Of a DNA stretch of 64,000 nucleotides, positions 29,174-38,319 are shown piece after piece (positions within the stretch are counted from its first letter, which is position 1; each line of letters opens with the position of its first letter). The translations under genes and the position numbers were made by a program. This DNA is from Bordetella genomosp. 5 (GTDB lineage: Bacteria > Pseudomonadota > Gammaproteobacteria > Burkholderiales > Burkholderiaceae_B). The stretch lies in contig NZ_NEVN01000001.1 in the NCBI RefSeq assembly GCF_002261475.1, forward strand, positions 310,001-374,000, written 5' to 3'. The notes under the pieces are model-generated. The model was not told the origin of the DNA and searched no databases. It saw only the letters and a program-made list of their open reading frames with translations.

Positions 29174-29629
29174 TCAGAGTTGGCCGGTCGTGAGCATGCG
29201 GTGCACGACCGCCGGATCGGTTTCGGTGGCCAGGGCTTCACGCAACGCCTTGTTCGACATCAGCTGCGCCAGTTCGGCGAGGATGTCCAAGTGCTGTTGG
29301 GTGGCGGCCTCGGGCACCAGCAGACAGAGCAACATCGATACGGGCTGACCATCGGGGGCGTCGAAGGGAATGGGCTGCGCCAGACGGACAAAAGCCGCCA
29401 ACGCCTGCTCCAGGCCCTTGACCCGGCCGTGCGGTACAGCGACACCCTGGCCCAGCGCGGTCGACCCGAGCCGTTCGCGTGCGAACAGACTGTCGAACAC
29501 GACCGAGCGAGCGAGACCGTGATGGTTTTCGAAGAGCAGACCGGCCTGTTCGAACGCCCGTTTTTTGCTGGTGGCCAGCATATCGAGCACGACGTTGCCG
29601 GCGGGCAAAATGCGCGACAAGTGATTCAT
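29174..29629 (-). CDS. ptsN: PTS IIA-like nitrogen-regulatory protein PtsN
   Basis: EIIA-Ntr, 151 residues, a cytoplasmic phosphocarrier that signals nitrogen, carbon and potassium status. The phosphorylated His67 lies in QGVAVPHGRV. The preferred Met is at 29629 (MNHLSRILPAGNVV); another in-frame ATG lies three codons upstream at 29638, and neither has a clear Shine-Dalgarno. It is followed closely by hprK. The 279 bp separating it from hpf contain no recognisable gene or strong terminator. Confidence 0.93.
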   Translation of the reverse strand: MNHLSRILPAGNVVLDMLATSKKRAFEQAGLLFENHHGLARSVVFDSLFARERLGSTALGQGVAVPHGRVKGLEQALAAFVRLAQPIPFDAPDGQPVSMLLCLLVPEAATQQHLDILAELAQLMSNKALREALATETDPAVVHRMLTTGQL

Positions 29630-29908
29630 GCGGATCATTATAGGGGTTTATGACGCAGTGCAAAAAAACAAAAGTTGCGCCGGTTCGCCATCAAGGAGGC
29701 AAAGCATAGACCGAGCGGGCGGTTTGGGAAAGCCAAGGCCGCGCGCCACAAGGGCAGCAGTGCGATTGGATGGGGTGGGGACAGATGGGGCGGAGGGCCG
29801 ATGCCCGGCAAGACGGATCCTGGGGCATCGGTGTCCGGGGAGCTTCAAGAGCTCATGGTGACGAGGGTGTGACGCTCGCGAGTGTTGATAAAGCGCGGGA
29901 CTGCGGGA

Positions 29909-30241
29909 TTACTGCGCGCTGAGCGCAGCGACTTGTCGCTTTACCGACTCGGTGGCGTGGCTTTGCACCTTGTCTTTGTGCTTGAGGACCTGGCGGTCGA
30001 TCTTATCGGAGAGAAGGTCGATTGCCGCGTAGAGGTTTTCGTCGACTGCCTCGCAGTGGATGTCTTTACCGCGCAGGCGCATCGTGATTTCGGCTTTGTG
30101 CCGCAGGGGCTCCACCGAGAGCATGACCTGGGTATCGATGACGTGATCGAAATGCCGCAGCACTCGCGCCAGTTTGTTCATGACATATTCCCGGATGGCC
30201 GGGGTGACGTCGAGATGACGACCGCAGATGCTCAGGTTCAT
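29909..30241 (-). CDS. hpf: Ribosome hibernation promoting factor
   Basis: A short-type Hpf/YfiA (sigma-54 modulation) protein of 110 residues that binds the 30S subunit and promotes inactive ribosome dimers in stationary phase. The family pattern MNLSICGRHLDVTPAIREYV, then KAEITMRLRGKDIHCEAVDENLYAAIDLL, is complete. GGAG lies well placed before the ATG. In many relatives it sits between rpoN and ptsN, but here no rpoN precedes it. Confidence 0.95.
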   Translation of the reverse strand: MNLSICGRHLDVTPAIREYVMNKLARVLRHFDHVIDTQVMLSVEPLRHKAEITMRLRGKDIHCEAVDENLYAAIDLLSDKIDRQVLKHKDKVQSHATESVKRQVAALSAQ

Positions 30242-30679
30242 AGTGTGCTCTCCTTCGAAAAGAGAAGTAGGAAAGGTTGCGCAACGGGTGCGCGATGTGG
30301 GCGTTAGGGGTTCTCCTTCTGTTGGTTGATAGGCTTGCCGTTAGTACTAGTGTATAGACTCCAACCGCGAAAACAAGTTGATCCAGCGCATAAAAATGTC
30401 CGTTTCGTGAATGAAAGCCTAGGGCTTTCCCTGAGGTGTTTTCGCATGACGGGAAGCCCTGCCATGCACGCACGAAACCCCATAAAAATAGGAGTCGGAG
30501 CGCCTTCGCGGGGTTCCCGCGCAGTGCGCAACAGTCGGTGTCAGAGCTTTGCCGTAACAGGAAGACGCAGGACGATCGTCGCGTGTGGCACTGCCGCATG
30601 GCGCGCCGCCCGCCCAAGAAAAAACCGCGCCTCGGCGCGGTTTTTTTCGATGCGGCATTGCGCCATCACGAGCGGCACA
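30242..30679. other. Intergenic region between lptB and hpf (no rpoN)
   Basis: 438 bp holding the lptB terminator at its distal end and presumably the hpf promoter (a weak TATACA lies near 30350 on the minus strand). No open frame of credible composition and no sigma-54 gene or remnant could be recognised. Confidence 0.6.
30616..30651 (-). terminator. Terminator after lptB
   Basis: Perfect hairpin CCGCGCC / GGCGCGG flanked by A6 on the left and T7 on the right, 30-60 nt beyond the lptB stop. It is symmetric and works on either strand. Confidence 0.92.
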
Positions 30680-31474
30680 TCACATGCGGAAATGCTCGCC
30701 CAGATAGACACGGCGCACGGCGGGATCGCCCACGATTTCGTCGGGGTGGCCATCGGTCAGCACCTTGCCTTCGCTGATGATGTAGGCGCGATCGCAGATG
30801 CCGAGCGTCTCGCGCACGTTGTGGTCGGTGATGAGCACGCCGATGCCGCGGCTCTTGAGGAAGCGCACGATGCGCTGGATCTCGATCACGGCGATCGGGT
30901 CCACGCCGGCGAAGGGCTCGTCGAGCAGAATGAAGCGCGGGCTCGTGGCCAGCGCACGCGCGATTTCGACGCGGCGGCGCTCGCCGCCCGAAAGCGAGAT
31001 CGCGGTGTTGCTGCGGATGTGGCCGATCTGCAGCTCGTCGAGCAGGGACTCCATGCCCTCTTTGATGGCCGACTGCGTGAGGGCCTTGCCGTTGGCATCC
31101 ACCTGCAATTCGAGCACGGCGCGGATGTTCTGCTCGACCGTGAGGCGGCGGAACACGGAGGCGTCCTGGGGCAGATAAGACAGACCCATGCGCGCGCGCT
31201 TGTGAATCGGCATCGCGGTGATCGTGTTGCCGTCGATCTCGATGCGGCCGGCGTCGGCGGGCACCAGGCCCACGATCATGTAGAAGCTCGTGGTCTTGCC
31301 CGCGCCGTTGGGGCCCAGCAGGCCGACCACCTCGCCGCTCTTGACCGACAACGAGACGTCCTGCACGACGGTACGGCCGTTGTAGGTCTTGCGCAGGCCC
31401 GTGGCCGTGAGGTTGCCGGAGGGCGGAGTGGTGGACTTGCCCGAGGCAGCAGTCGGCTTGAGGGGGGAGTTCAT
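30680..31474 (-). CDS. lptB: LPS export ABC transporter ATP-binding protein LptB
   Basis: The 264-residue ATPase that powers LPS extraction by LptFG. Walker A is GPNGAGKT (54-61), the signature [15 protein letters not shown] and Walker [14 protein letters not shown] follow, and the LptB-type [18 protein letters not shown]-loop is present. About 20 poorly conserved residues precede the ABC core. The start at 31474 is chosen over a longer frame to 31549. It is the last gene of kdsD-kdsC-lptC-lptA-lptB. Confidence 0.97.
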   Translation of the reverse strand: MNSPLKPTAASGKSTTPPSGNLTATGLRKTYNGRTVVQDVSLSVKSGEVVGLLGPNGAGKTTSFYMIVGLVPADAGRIEIDGNTITAMPIHKRARMGLSYLPQDASVFRRLTVEQNIRAVLELQVDANGKALTQSAIKEGMESLLDELQIGHIRSNTAISLSGGERRRVEIARALATSPRFILLDEPFAGVDPIAVIEIQRIVRFLKSRGIGVLITDHNVRETLGICDRAYIISEGKVLTDGHPDEIVGDPAVRRVYLGEHFRM

Positions 31475-31500
31475 CGTGGCGTCAAGGGGATCGCGGGTGT

Positions 31501-32139
31501 TCAGCGGGTGGTTTTGGCGGCGGCCGGCTTGCCCTTCTGGGCGCGGCACTCGGCGATGGCCGCATCGCTCTTGGCGCGCGGCGGCGCGAACGAGCGCACG
31601 CGTCCACCCGGGGCCGAGGAGTTCGGGCCGCCCATGGCCTGGTAGGTGCCGGACTTCTCGTTATAGCGCACGCGTTCGCCACGGATGGTGTCGAAGGGTT
31701 TGCCACAGATGAAGCGCGTGACCACGGCCTGGCCGATCAGATCGAACTCGCTGGTGCTGCTGTTGTATTCGGCGCGCAGGCCTTCGCCCTCGAGCACCTC
31801 GAAGGTCTCGGGGCGTTCCTGGCGAATGCGCACGAGTTTGCCCTTGTTGGCCGTGGCCACGCCGAACTGCGTGCCCTTGGCGTCTTCGCGGACTTCGAGT
31901 TTGTCGCTGTGCAGCGTCATGAGGCCGCGGGTGAGCGCGACGTTGCCGGTGAAGGTGCTCTCGCGCTTGATGTCGTCGTAATGCAGCGTGTCGGACAGGA
32001 TGAGCGTGTCCGGCTCCTCCGCCGCGCCACCGCCTTGCTGCGCGTTTTGCGCGGCGGCGGGCGCACACGTCGCGACGGCCAGCAGCAGTCCGGCGAGCAG
32101 GCGCGAGGGCGAAAAGGAGCGGATCCGAAGTTCGGTCAT
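31501..32139 (-). CDS. lptA: LPS transport periplasmic protein LptA
   Basis: A periplasmic bridge protein, 212 residues from the ATG at 32139. A GTG at 32148 overlapping the lptC stop (GTGA) is an equally plausible coupled start, adding three residues. Signal peptide [18 protein letters not shown]; OstA-like beta-jellyroll core from [22 protein letters not shown]. The C-terminal 40 residues (after [14 protein letters not shown]) are a basic tail outside the core. It lies between lptC and lptB. Confidence 0.92.
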   Translation of the reverse strand: MTELRIRSFSPSRLLAGLLLAVATCAPAAAQNAQQGGGAAEEPDTLILSDTLHYDDIKRESTFTGNVALTRGLMTLHSDKLEVREDAKGTQFGVATANKGKLVRIRQERPETFEVLEGEGLRAEYNSSTSEFDLIGQAVVTRFICGKPFDTIRGERVRYNEKSGTYQAMGGPNSSAPGGRVRSFAPPRAKSDAAIAECRAQKGKPAAAKTTR

Positions 32140-32144
32140 GGTGT

Positions 32145-32765
32145 TCACGGTTTTGAGTTGGCGGGCGTGTCGCCGGGCGGGGGCTTACGGCCTTCCGAGC
32201 CAGCGATCTCGACATCGGTGGACGCCGAGACCCGCAATTGCCGGGTGGTGTTGTTGTAATGCATGCCAGTGCCGTTCATGCGCGAGGCGCCCTTGTGCAC
32301 TTGTGCCGGCAGATCCGTGTATACCACGTCGTCGTCCGGCACGATGATGAGTTGTTGGCTGCGTACGTCGAGCGCGTCGTTCTTGGCGTCGGGCAGGCGT
32401 TTCACGTGCGCGTCGCCGTTCATGATGATGCGCTTGCCGCCCGCTTCCATGACGGCGGTCTTGGCCACGCCGATGGTCACGGGGTTGCCGATCTGCTGTC
32501 CGACCGCGCGCGGCTCGGTCACGTGATACGAGTCGTCGTCGGGAAAATGCTCGACGTAGGTGCCCTCGAGCCGGTTGATCGGGTTGCCGCCGGGATCGGT
32601 GCGCAGCATGACGAAGTCGCGCGCCCACGAGTCTTTTTCGTGGGTGATGCGGCGCGGCGGGTCGATCGGAATGGCCCGCTGGGCGTAGTCGGCCGCCCAC
32701 CAGGTGCCGGCGACGAGCAGCAGCAGCAGGGACAGCGCGATCAGGGACGGGAAGCGTTCTTTCAT
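32145..32765 (-). CDS. lptC: LPS export system protein LptC
   Basis: A bitopic inner-membrane protein of 206 residues that receives LPS from LptBFG and hands it to LptA. One helix (about 6-26) is followed by a periplasmic LptC domain (YVEHFPDDDSYHVTEPRAV, VRSQQLIIVPDDDVVYTD). The ATG at 32765 follows kdsC by 31 nt. The stop overlaps or abuts the lptA start. Confidence 0.92.
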   Translation of the reverse strand: MKERFPSLIALSLLLLLVAGTWWAADYAQRAIPIDPPRRITHEKDSWARDFVMLRTDPGGNPINRLEGTYVEHFPDDDSYHVTEPRAVGQQIGNPVTIGVAKTAVMEAGGKRIIMNGDAHVKRLPDAKNDALDVRSQQLIIVPDDDVVYTDLPAQVHKGASRMNGTGMHYNNTTRQLRVSASTDVEIAGSEGRKPPPGDTPANSKP

Positions 32766-32796
32766 GGCTGGCGGGCGCGGCGCGGGCCGCGCGGTG

Positions 32797-33405
32797 TCAT
32801 TGGATGGCGCCCGGACCGAGCAGGGCAGGCCCGGCCAGGAAATGGCCGAGTCGGCCCTGCGCGGCCAGCAGCAGGTCGCAGCACTCACGCACGGCGCCGC
32901 TGCCGCCGGGTTGGGTGGCGACCCAATGCGCGGCCTGGGCAATGTAGCCGGGCGCGCTCGGCACGCTGGCCGCGAAGCCGGCGCGATGCATGGCGGCCAG
33001 GTCGATGATGTCATCGCCCATGTAGCCGACCTGATTCAGTTGGACGCCATGGCGCTGCGCAAGTTCAGTCAGGGCGGTGGCCTTGTCACGCACGCCCTGC
33101 TGCACATCGGCGATGCCCAGCTCGGCGGCGCGGCGGTCGACGATCGGTCCGGAGCGGCCCGTGATCAGCGCCACCTTGAGGCCGCCTTCCATCAGCAGAC
33201 GCAGGCCGTGGCCATCCAGCGCATGGAAGCGCTTGAACATCTCGCCGTTCTCGCCGTAGTAGAGACTCCCGTCGGTCAGCACGCCATCGACGTCGAACAC
33301 CATCAGGCGAACGGCGGCGGCGCGCTCGCGCACGGCCGCGGTCACGCGGGCAAGGACCAGAGCTTCGGCGGGGTGGGGAATGCTGGAAGGAGGCGTCATG
33401 TTCAT
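32797..33405 (-). CDS. kdsC: 3-deoxy-D-manno-octulosonate 8-phosphate phosphatase
   Basis: A HAD-family C0-type phosphatase of 202 residues that releases Pi from Kdo-8-phosphate in LPS core synthesis. Motif I is FDVDGVLTDG, motif II LITGRSG, and GYMGDDIIDL is motif IV. The N-terminal 30 residues are a variable extension. It overlaps kdsD by ATGA. Confidence 0.96.
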   Translation of the reverse strand: MNMTPPSSIPHPAEALVLARVTAAVRERAAAVRLMVFDVDGVLTDGSLYYGENGEMFKRFHALDGHGLRLLMEGGLKVALITGRSGPIVDRRAAELGIADVQQGVRDKATALTELAQRHGVQLNQVGYMGDDIIDLAAMHRAGFAASVPSAPGYIAQAAHWVATQPGGSGAVRECCDLLLAAQGRLGHFLAGPALLGPGAIQ

Positions 33406-34388
33406 ACCACTTTTGCGGCCATCAGATCATGCATGTGCAAGGCTCCGACCAGGCGGCCATCGGCGTCGATGACCAACATCTGGTTGAGCCGGCGGTCGTC
33501 CATCAGCTTGGCCGCCTGAACGGCCAGGGCGTCGGGGGAAATGGTGCGGGGTTGGCGGGTCATGCCCTGGGCCACGGTCAGGCCCCGGATGTCGCCCTCG
33601 CGCTCGATCAAGCGGCGCAGGTCGCCGTCGGTGAAGATGCCGACGGGATGGCCGGTGGCGTCGAGCACGGCGGTCATGCCCATGCCCTTGGCCGAGATTT
33701 CTTCGAGCGCGCGGAACAGCGGCGCGTCGGACGCGACGGTGGGCAGGGCGGCGCCGCTGCGCATCACGTCACGCACGTGCGTGAGCAGGCGGCGGCCGAG
33801 CGCGCCGCCCGGATGCGAACGGGCGAAGTCTTCGGGCCCGAAACCGCGGGCTTCGAGGCAGGCCACGGCCAGCGCGTCGCCCAGCGCCAGCGCGGTGGTG
33901 GTGCTGGCGCTGGGGGCGAGGTTGAGCGGACAGGCTTCCTGGGCCACGCTGGCGTCGAGGTGCACGTCGGCCAGGCGGGCGAGCTCCGAGCTCGGGTTGC
34001 CCGTGATGGCGATCAGCCCGGCGCCCATGCGGCGCACGACGGGCAGGATGGTGAGCAGCTCTTCGCCCGAGCCGGAATACGAGATCGCGATCAGCAGATC
34101 GTCCTGCGTGATCATGCCCAGGTCGCCATGGACGGCCTCGGCCGCGTGCATGAAGAACGCCGGCGTCCCGGTGGAGGCCAGCGTGGCGGCGATCTTGCGG
34201 CCGATGTGGCCGGTCTTGCCGATGCCGCTGACGACCACGCGGCCCCGGCAGGCGAGCAGCATGTCGACGACTTGCGTGAAGCTGGCGTCCAGGCGCGCGG
34301 ACAGATCCTGGATGGCGCGGGCCTCGGTCTGCAGGGTCCGGCGCGCGGAGTCGAGCGCGCCGGCGGAAGTGGGGACATGATCAGTCAT
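33402..34388 (-). CDS. kdsD: Arabinose-5-phosphate isomerase
   Basis: Converts ribulose-5-phosphate to arabinose-5-phosphate, the first committed step to Kdo. The 328 residues comprise a SIS domain (VVVSGIGKTGHIGRKIAATL, ISYSGSGEELLTI) and two CBS domains (about 205-260 and 272-328). It heads the kdsD-kdsC-lptCAB transcription unit, which couples Kdo supply with LPS export, and is divergent from purT. Confidence 0.96.
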   Translation of the reverse strand: MTDHVPTSAGALDSARRTLQTEARAIQDLSARLDASFTQVVDMLLACRGRVVVSGIGKTGHIGRKIAATLASTGTPAFFMHAAEAVHGDLGMITQDDLLIAISYSGSGEELLTILPVVRRMGAGLIAITGNPSSELARLADVHLDASVAQEACPLNLAPSASTTTALALGDALAVACLEARGFGPEDFARSHPGGALGRRLLTHVRDVMRSGAALPTVASDAPLFRALEEISAKGMGMTAVLDATGHPVGIFTDGDLRRLIEREGDIRGLTVAQGMTRQPRTISPDALAVQAAKLMDDRRLNQMLVIDADGRLVGALHMHDLMAAKVV

Positions 34389-34571
34389 GGCGCGATTTTA
34401 GCCGCAGTGTCCGCCCGGGCGCCGCCCCGTCTTGCCGGAGGTTGCCGGTGGCGGGTCGCTATGGCATTCTGGCGGCGATTTTGCGGCCAGCATATGGCCA
34501 TTTTCGTCCTTTTTCCTTCCGCGCCCCGGCTCACGCGCTGAGTCCACGGCGCACCCCTCCAGGCTTTCCTC

Positions 34572-35795
34572 ATGTCTACCTTTCCCGCGCCGGTGCTCGG
34601 CACCCCCCTGTCTCCTTCCGCCACCCGCGTCATGCTGCTGGGCTCGGGCGAACTGGGCAAGGAAGTGATCATTGCCCTGCAACGTCTGGGCGTCGAAGTG
34701 ATCGCGGTGGACCGCTACGCCGATGCGCCGGGCCATCAGGTGGCGCACCGTGCGCACGTCGTGTCCATGACGGACGCGCAGGCGCTGCGCAAGGTGATCG
34801 AGCAGGAGCAGCCGCACGTGATCGTGCCCGAGATCGAGGCCATCGCGACCGACCTGCTCGTGGAGCTGGAGGCGGCCGGTCAGGTCCGCGTGACGCCCAC
34901 CGCGCGCGCCGCGCAGCTCACCATGAACCGCGAAGGCATCCGCCGGCTCGCCGCCGAGACGCTCGGCCTGGCCACGTCGCCGTACAAGTTCGTCGACACC
35001 GAGGCCGAGCTGCGCGCCGCGATCGATGGCGGCATCGGCTATCCCTGCGTGATCAAGCCCGTCATGTCCTCGTCGGGCAAGGGCCAGTCGGTGATCCGCG
35101 ACGAGGCGGGCGTGGCCCAGGCCTGGCGCTACGCCCAGGAAGGCGGGCGCGTCGGCGGTGGCCGCGCCATCGTCGAGGGCTTCATCAAGTTCGACTACGA
35201 AATCACGCTGCTGACCGTGCGCGCGCGGGGCGCCGACGGCACGATCGAAACGCGCTTCTGCGAGCCGATCGGGCACAAGCAGGTCGACGGCGATTACGTC
35301 GAGAGCTGGCAGCCGCATCCGATGTCGCCGACCGCGCTCGAGCGTTCGCGCGAGATCGCGCTGGCGGTCACGAGCGAGCTGGGTGGCCTGGGCATTTTCG
35401 GCGTGGAGCTGTTCGTGGCCGGCGACGAGGTGTGGTTCTCCGAGGTCAGTCCGCGTCCGCACGATACCGGCATGGTCACCATGATCACGCAGGCGCAGAA
35501 CGAATTCGAGCTGCACGCCCGCGCCCTGCTCGGCCTGCCCGTGGACACCTCGCTGCGCCAGCCGGGCGCCAGCAGCGTCATCTACGGCGGCCTGGACGAC
35601 CGTGGCGTGAGCTTCCATGGCGTGGCGCAGGCCCTGGCCGAACCGGGCACCGACGTGCGCCTGTTCGGCAAGCCCGAGGCCTTCACCAAGCGCCGCATGG
35701 GCGTGGGCCTGGCCACGGCCGGGACGGTGGACGAGGCGCGCGCCAAGGCGTTGCGCGTGTCGGGCGCGGTCAGCGTGCAGGCTTCCAAGAAATAA
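34572..35795 (+). CDS. purT: Formate-dependent phosphoribosylglycinamide formyltransferase
   Basis: An ATP-grasp enzyme of 407 residues making formylglycinamide ribonucleotide from GAR, formate and ATP, a folate-independent route in purine synthesis. Recognisable segments are [52 protein letters not shown] and [21 protein letters not shown] monocistronic unit opposite kdsD. No PurR-type operator was recognised. Confidence 0.97.
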   Translation: MSTFPAPVLGTPLSPSATRVMLLGSGELGKEVIIALQRLGVEVIAVDRYADAPGHQVAHRAHVVSMTDAQALRKVIEQEQPHVIVPEIEAIATDLLVELEAAGQVRVTPTARAAQLTMNREGIRRLAAETLGLATSPYKFVDTEAELRAAIDGGIGYPCVIKPVMSSSGKGQSVIRDEAGVAQAWRYAQEGGRVGGGRAIVEGFIKFDYEITLLTVRARGADGTIETRFCEPIGHKQVDGDYVESWQPHPMSPTALERSREIALAVTSELGGLGIFGVELFVAGDEVWFSEVSPRPHDTGMVTMITQAQNEFELHARALLGLPVDTSLRQPGASSVIYGGLDDRGVSFHGVAQALAEPGTDVRLFGKPEAFTKRRMGVGLATAGTVDEARAKALRVSGAVSVQASKK

Positions 35796-35869
35796 GTGAC
35801 GTAGAAACAACACTCAATGTGTTGCAGACCGGCCGGTAGGGCGGTGCTGTAACAAACCAGCGGTCGTTT

Positions 35870-35912
35870 AACGGGCCGGCTTGTTCCAGATCAAAGGAGC
35901 AAGCCGGCCCGT
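35870..35912 (+). promoter_or_regulatory. FNR/Anr-like box within an inverted repeat
   Basis: TTGTTCCAGATCAA at 35881-35894 matches the FNR site TTGAT-N4-ATCAA in nine of ten defined positions. It lies inside a perfect 12-bp inverted repeat (GGGCCGGCTTG... and ...CAAGCCGGCCC), so it may also form the loop of a hairpin after purT. It is about 160 bp before the GbsR-type regulator that precedes cydAB, a family of genes classically controlled by oxygen. Confidence 0.5.
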
Positions 35913-36055
35913 CGTCATTCTGACGCACCGAGCGGCGACAATTTCTTTGCGCGGGCACCAGGAAAGCCCACAGGAATGTGGGGGTTTGTTGCGTTTTCTT
36001 CCAGTACCTTCGATAATTTCAGGAATCTCTGAATTCAACGTAACAAGACGCTGCC

Positions 36056-36601
36056 GTGCCGCTTTCTCCGCAAATTGAACGTTTTGTCCTGCACTTCGGC
36101 GAAATGGGTAGCCGCTGGGGCGTGAACCGCACCGTCGGCCAGATCTACGCCCTGCTGTTTCTGTCGCCCGATCCCCTGCACGCCGACCACATCGCCGAGT
36201 CCCTCAGCTTTTCGCGCTCGAACGTCAGCCTGGGCCTGAAAGAGTTGCAGTCGTGGCGGCTCGTGAAGCTGGTGCACCAGGTCGGGGATCGCCGCGACTA
36301 CTTCGAAACGCCGAAAGACGTCTGGGAGATCTTCCGGATCCTGATGGAAGAGAAGCGCAAGCGCGAGATCGATCCCACGATGACGCTGCTGCGCGACACG
36401 CTGCTGGCCCCGCCCGCCGATAACAACGAAGCCTATGCGCAGGAGCGCATGGGCGAAATGCTCGAACTTATCGAACTGTCGACCGGCTGGTTCGATGAGG
36501 TGCACCACCTGCCCCCTCAAACCCTGCAGAACCTGATGAAGCTCGGGTCAAGGGTGCAGCGCGTGCTTGATTTTGCCGGGAAGCTGCGCGGCAAGGACTG
36601 A
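36056..36601 (+). CDS. GbsR/MarR-family transcriptional regulator
   Basis: A 181-residue winged-helix protein starting with GTG. The DNA-binding region spans about 25-85 (VNRTVGQIYALLFLS, HADHIAESLSFSRSNVSLGLKEL). The C-terminal part is helical, suited to dimerisation. GbsR-type proteins often act as repressors. Its position directly before cydA, on the same strand with 125 bp between, suggests it controls or is co-expressed with the cytochrome bd genes. The ligand is unknown. Confidence 0.85.
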   Translation: MPLSPQIERFVLHFGEMGSRWGVNRTVGQIYALLFLSPDPLHADHIAESLSFSRSNVSLGLKELQSWRLVKLVHQVGDRRDYFETPKDVWEIFRILMEEKRKREIDPTMTLLRDTLLAPPADNNEAYAQERMGEMLELIELSTGWFDEVHHLPPQTLQNLMKLGSRVQRVLDFAGKLRGKD

Positions 36602-36726
36602 CATGCCGTTCGTATTCGGGAAGATTGCTATGAAGTTGTATCCAAGAACCGTAACATGGCCGCCGAGCGCGCCGGAGGGCCATGTCGGCTCCTTCGCGGT
36701 CGTCTCGTCCGTCTGGGAGCGTATTC

Positions 36727-38304
36727 ATGATTGACCTCGATGTCGTCAATCTGTCGCGGTTTCAGTTCGCCGCCACAGCGCTTTACCACTTCCTGTTCGT
36801 TCCGCTCACGCTCGGCCTGTCGTTCATGCTGGCCATCATGGAGAGCGTGTATGTCATGACCGGACGCGCCATCTGGAAAAAGATGACGATGTTCTGGGGC
36901 ACGCTGTTCGGCATCAACTTCGCCCTCGGCGTCGCGACCGGCGTGGTCATGGAATTCCAGTTCGGCATGAACTGGTCGTACTACAGCCACTACGTGGGCG
37001 ACATCTTCGGCGCGCCGCTCGCGCTCGAAGGCCTGATGGCGTTCTTCCTCGAAGCCACGTTCGTGGGCCTGTTCTTCTTCGGCTGGAACCGCATGTCGAA
37101 GATCAGCCATCTGGTCGTGACCTGGCTGGTGGCACTCGGCACCAACCTGTCGGCCCTGTGGATCCTGATCGCCAACGGCTGGATGCAGAACCCGGTCGGC
37201 GCGATTTTCAATCCCGACACCATGCGCATGGAAATGACCGACTTCACGGCGGTCATCCTGAACCCCGTGGCGCAGGCGAAGTTCGTGCACACGGTCAGCG
37301 CCGGCTACACCACGGGCGCCATGTTCGTGATGGCCATCAGCGCCTGGTATCTGCTGCGCGGCCGCCACATCGATCTCGCCAAGCGTTCGATGGCCGTGGC
37401 GGCGAGCTTCGGCCTGGCCGGCGCGCTGTCGGTCGTGGTGCTGGGTGACGAAAGCGGTTACCTCACGACCGAACACCAGAAGATGAAGATCGCGGCCATG
37501 GAAGCCATGTGGCACACCGAGCCCGCGCCCGCCAGCTTCAATCTGTTCGCCATTCCGAACCAGGCCGAGCGCAAGAACGACTTCGCCATCGAGATCCCGT
37601 ACGTGATGGGTCTCATCGGCACGCGTTCGCTGACCACGCCGATGCTGGGCATCGACGACCTGGTGCGGCGCGCCGAGCAGCGCATCCGCGAAGGCATCAC
37701 GGCCGACGCCGCGCTGCAGCGCATCCGCGCCAATCCGAAGGATGTCGAAGCGCGTCTGCTGTTCGACAAGACCTGGCAGGACCTGGGCTACGCGCTGCTG
37801 GTCAAGCGCTATCAGCCGGATCTGTCGAAGGCCACCGAGGAAGACATCAAGCGCGCGGCGATCGACACGATCCCGACCGTGGCGCCGCTGTTCTGGACCT
37901 TCCGCATCATGGTGGCCATCGGTATCTACCTGATCGCGTTCTTCGCCATCGCGTTCTACCTGTCGTCGCGCGGCCGTCTCGCTTCGTGTCCGCGTTTCCT
38001 GAAGGTGGCGGTGTGGAGTCTGCCGCTGCCCTGGATCGCAATCGAATGCGGCTGGTTCGTGGCCGAGTATGGCCGTCAGCCGTGGGTGATCGAGGGCGTG
38101 CTGCCCACGTACTACGCAGCTTCCGGTCTGACCCTCGTGGATCTGGCCGTGAGCCTGAGCATCTTCCTGGTGCTCTACACGATCCTGCTGATCGTGGGCG
38201 TGAAGGTGATGCTGCATGCCATCAAGGCAGGCCCGAAGTCCGACAGCCCGCTGCCCTCCACCCATCCTAGTGCGGACGCGGTGCACGCCGCCGATGCCGC
38301 CTGA
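36727..38304 (+). CDS. cydA: Cytochrome bd ubiquinol oxidase subunit I
   Basis: The heme-bearing subunit of the high-affinity quinol oxidase, 525 residues, polytopic in the inner membrane. His21 (ALYHFLF) and His188 (KFVHTVSAGY) correspond to the b595 and b558 ligands. The quinol loop is of the long type, and GRQPWVIEGVLPTYYAASGLT is the conserved C-terminal motif. The ATG at 36727 follows the leader hairpin ACATGGCC / GGCCATGT (36653-36684). First of cydABX-DC. Confidence 0.96.
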   Translation: MIDLDVVNLSRFQFAATALYHFLFVPLTLGLSFMLAIMESVYVMTGRAIWKKMTMFWGTLFGINFALGVATGVVMEFQFGMNWSYYSHYVGDIFGAPLALEGLMAFFLEATFVGLFFFGWNRMSKISHLVVTWLVALGTNLSALWILIANGWMQNPVGAIFNPDTMRMEMTDFTAVILNPVAQAKFVHTVSAGYTTGAMFVMAISAWYLLRGRHIDLAKRSMAVAASFGLAGALSVVVLGDESGYLTTEHQKMKIAAMEAMWHTEPAPASFNLFAIPNQAERKNDFAIEIPYVMGLIGTRSLTTPMLGIDDLVRRAEQRIREGITADAALQRIRANPKDVEARLLFDKTWQDLGYALLVKRYQPDLSKATEEDIKRAAIDTIPTVAPLFWTFRIMVAIGIYLIAFFAIAFYLSSRGRLASCPRFLKVAVWSLPLPWIAIECGWFVAEYGRQPWVIEGVLPTYYAASGLTLVDLAVSLSIFLVLYTILLIVGVKVMLHAIKAGPKSDSPLPSTHPSADAVHAADAA

Positions 38305-38319
38305 GCCAGGAGCATAAAG

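Noticed and set aside
29639-29908. Short plus-strand open frames in the ptsN-hpf spacer
   Set aside because: No ribosome-binding site, no homology-like motifs, and composition like non-coding sequence.
34460-34560. Possible purine riboswitch or PurR operator ahead of purT
   Set aside because: Only a 5-bp GGCCA/TGGCC hairpin is visible; no three-way-junction purine aptamer or PurR palindrome could be recognised.
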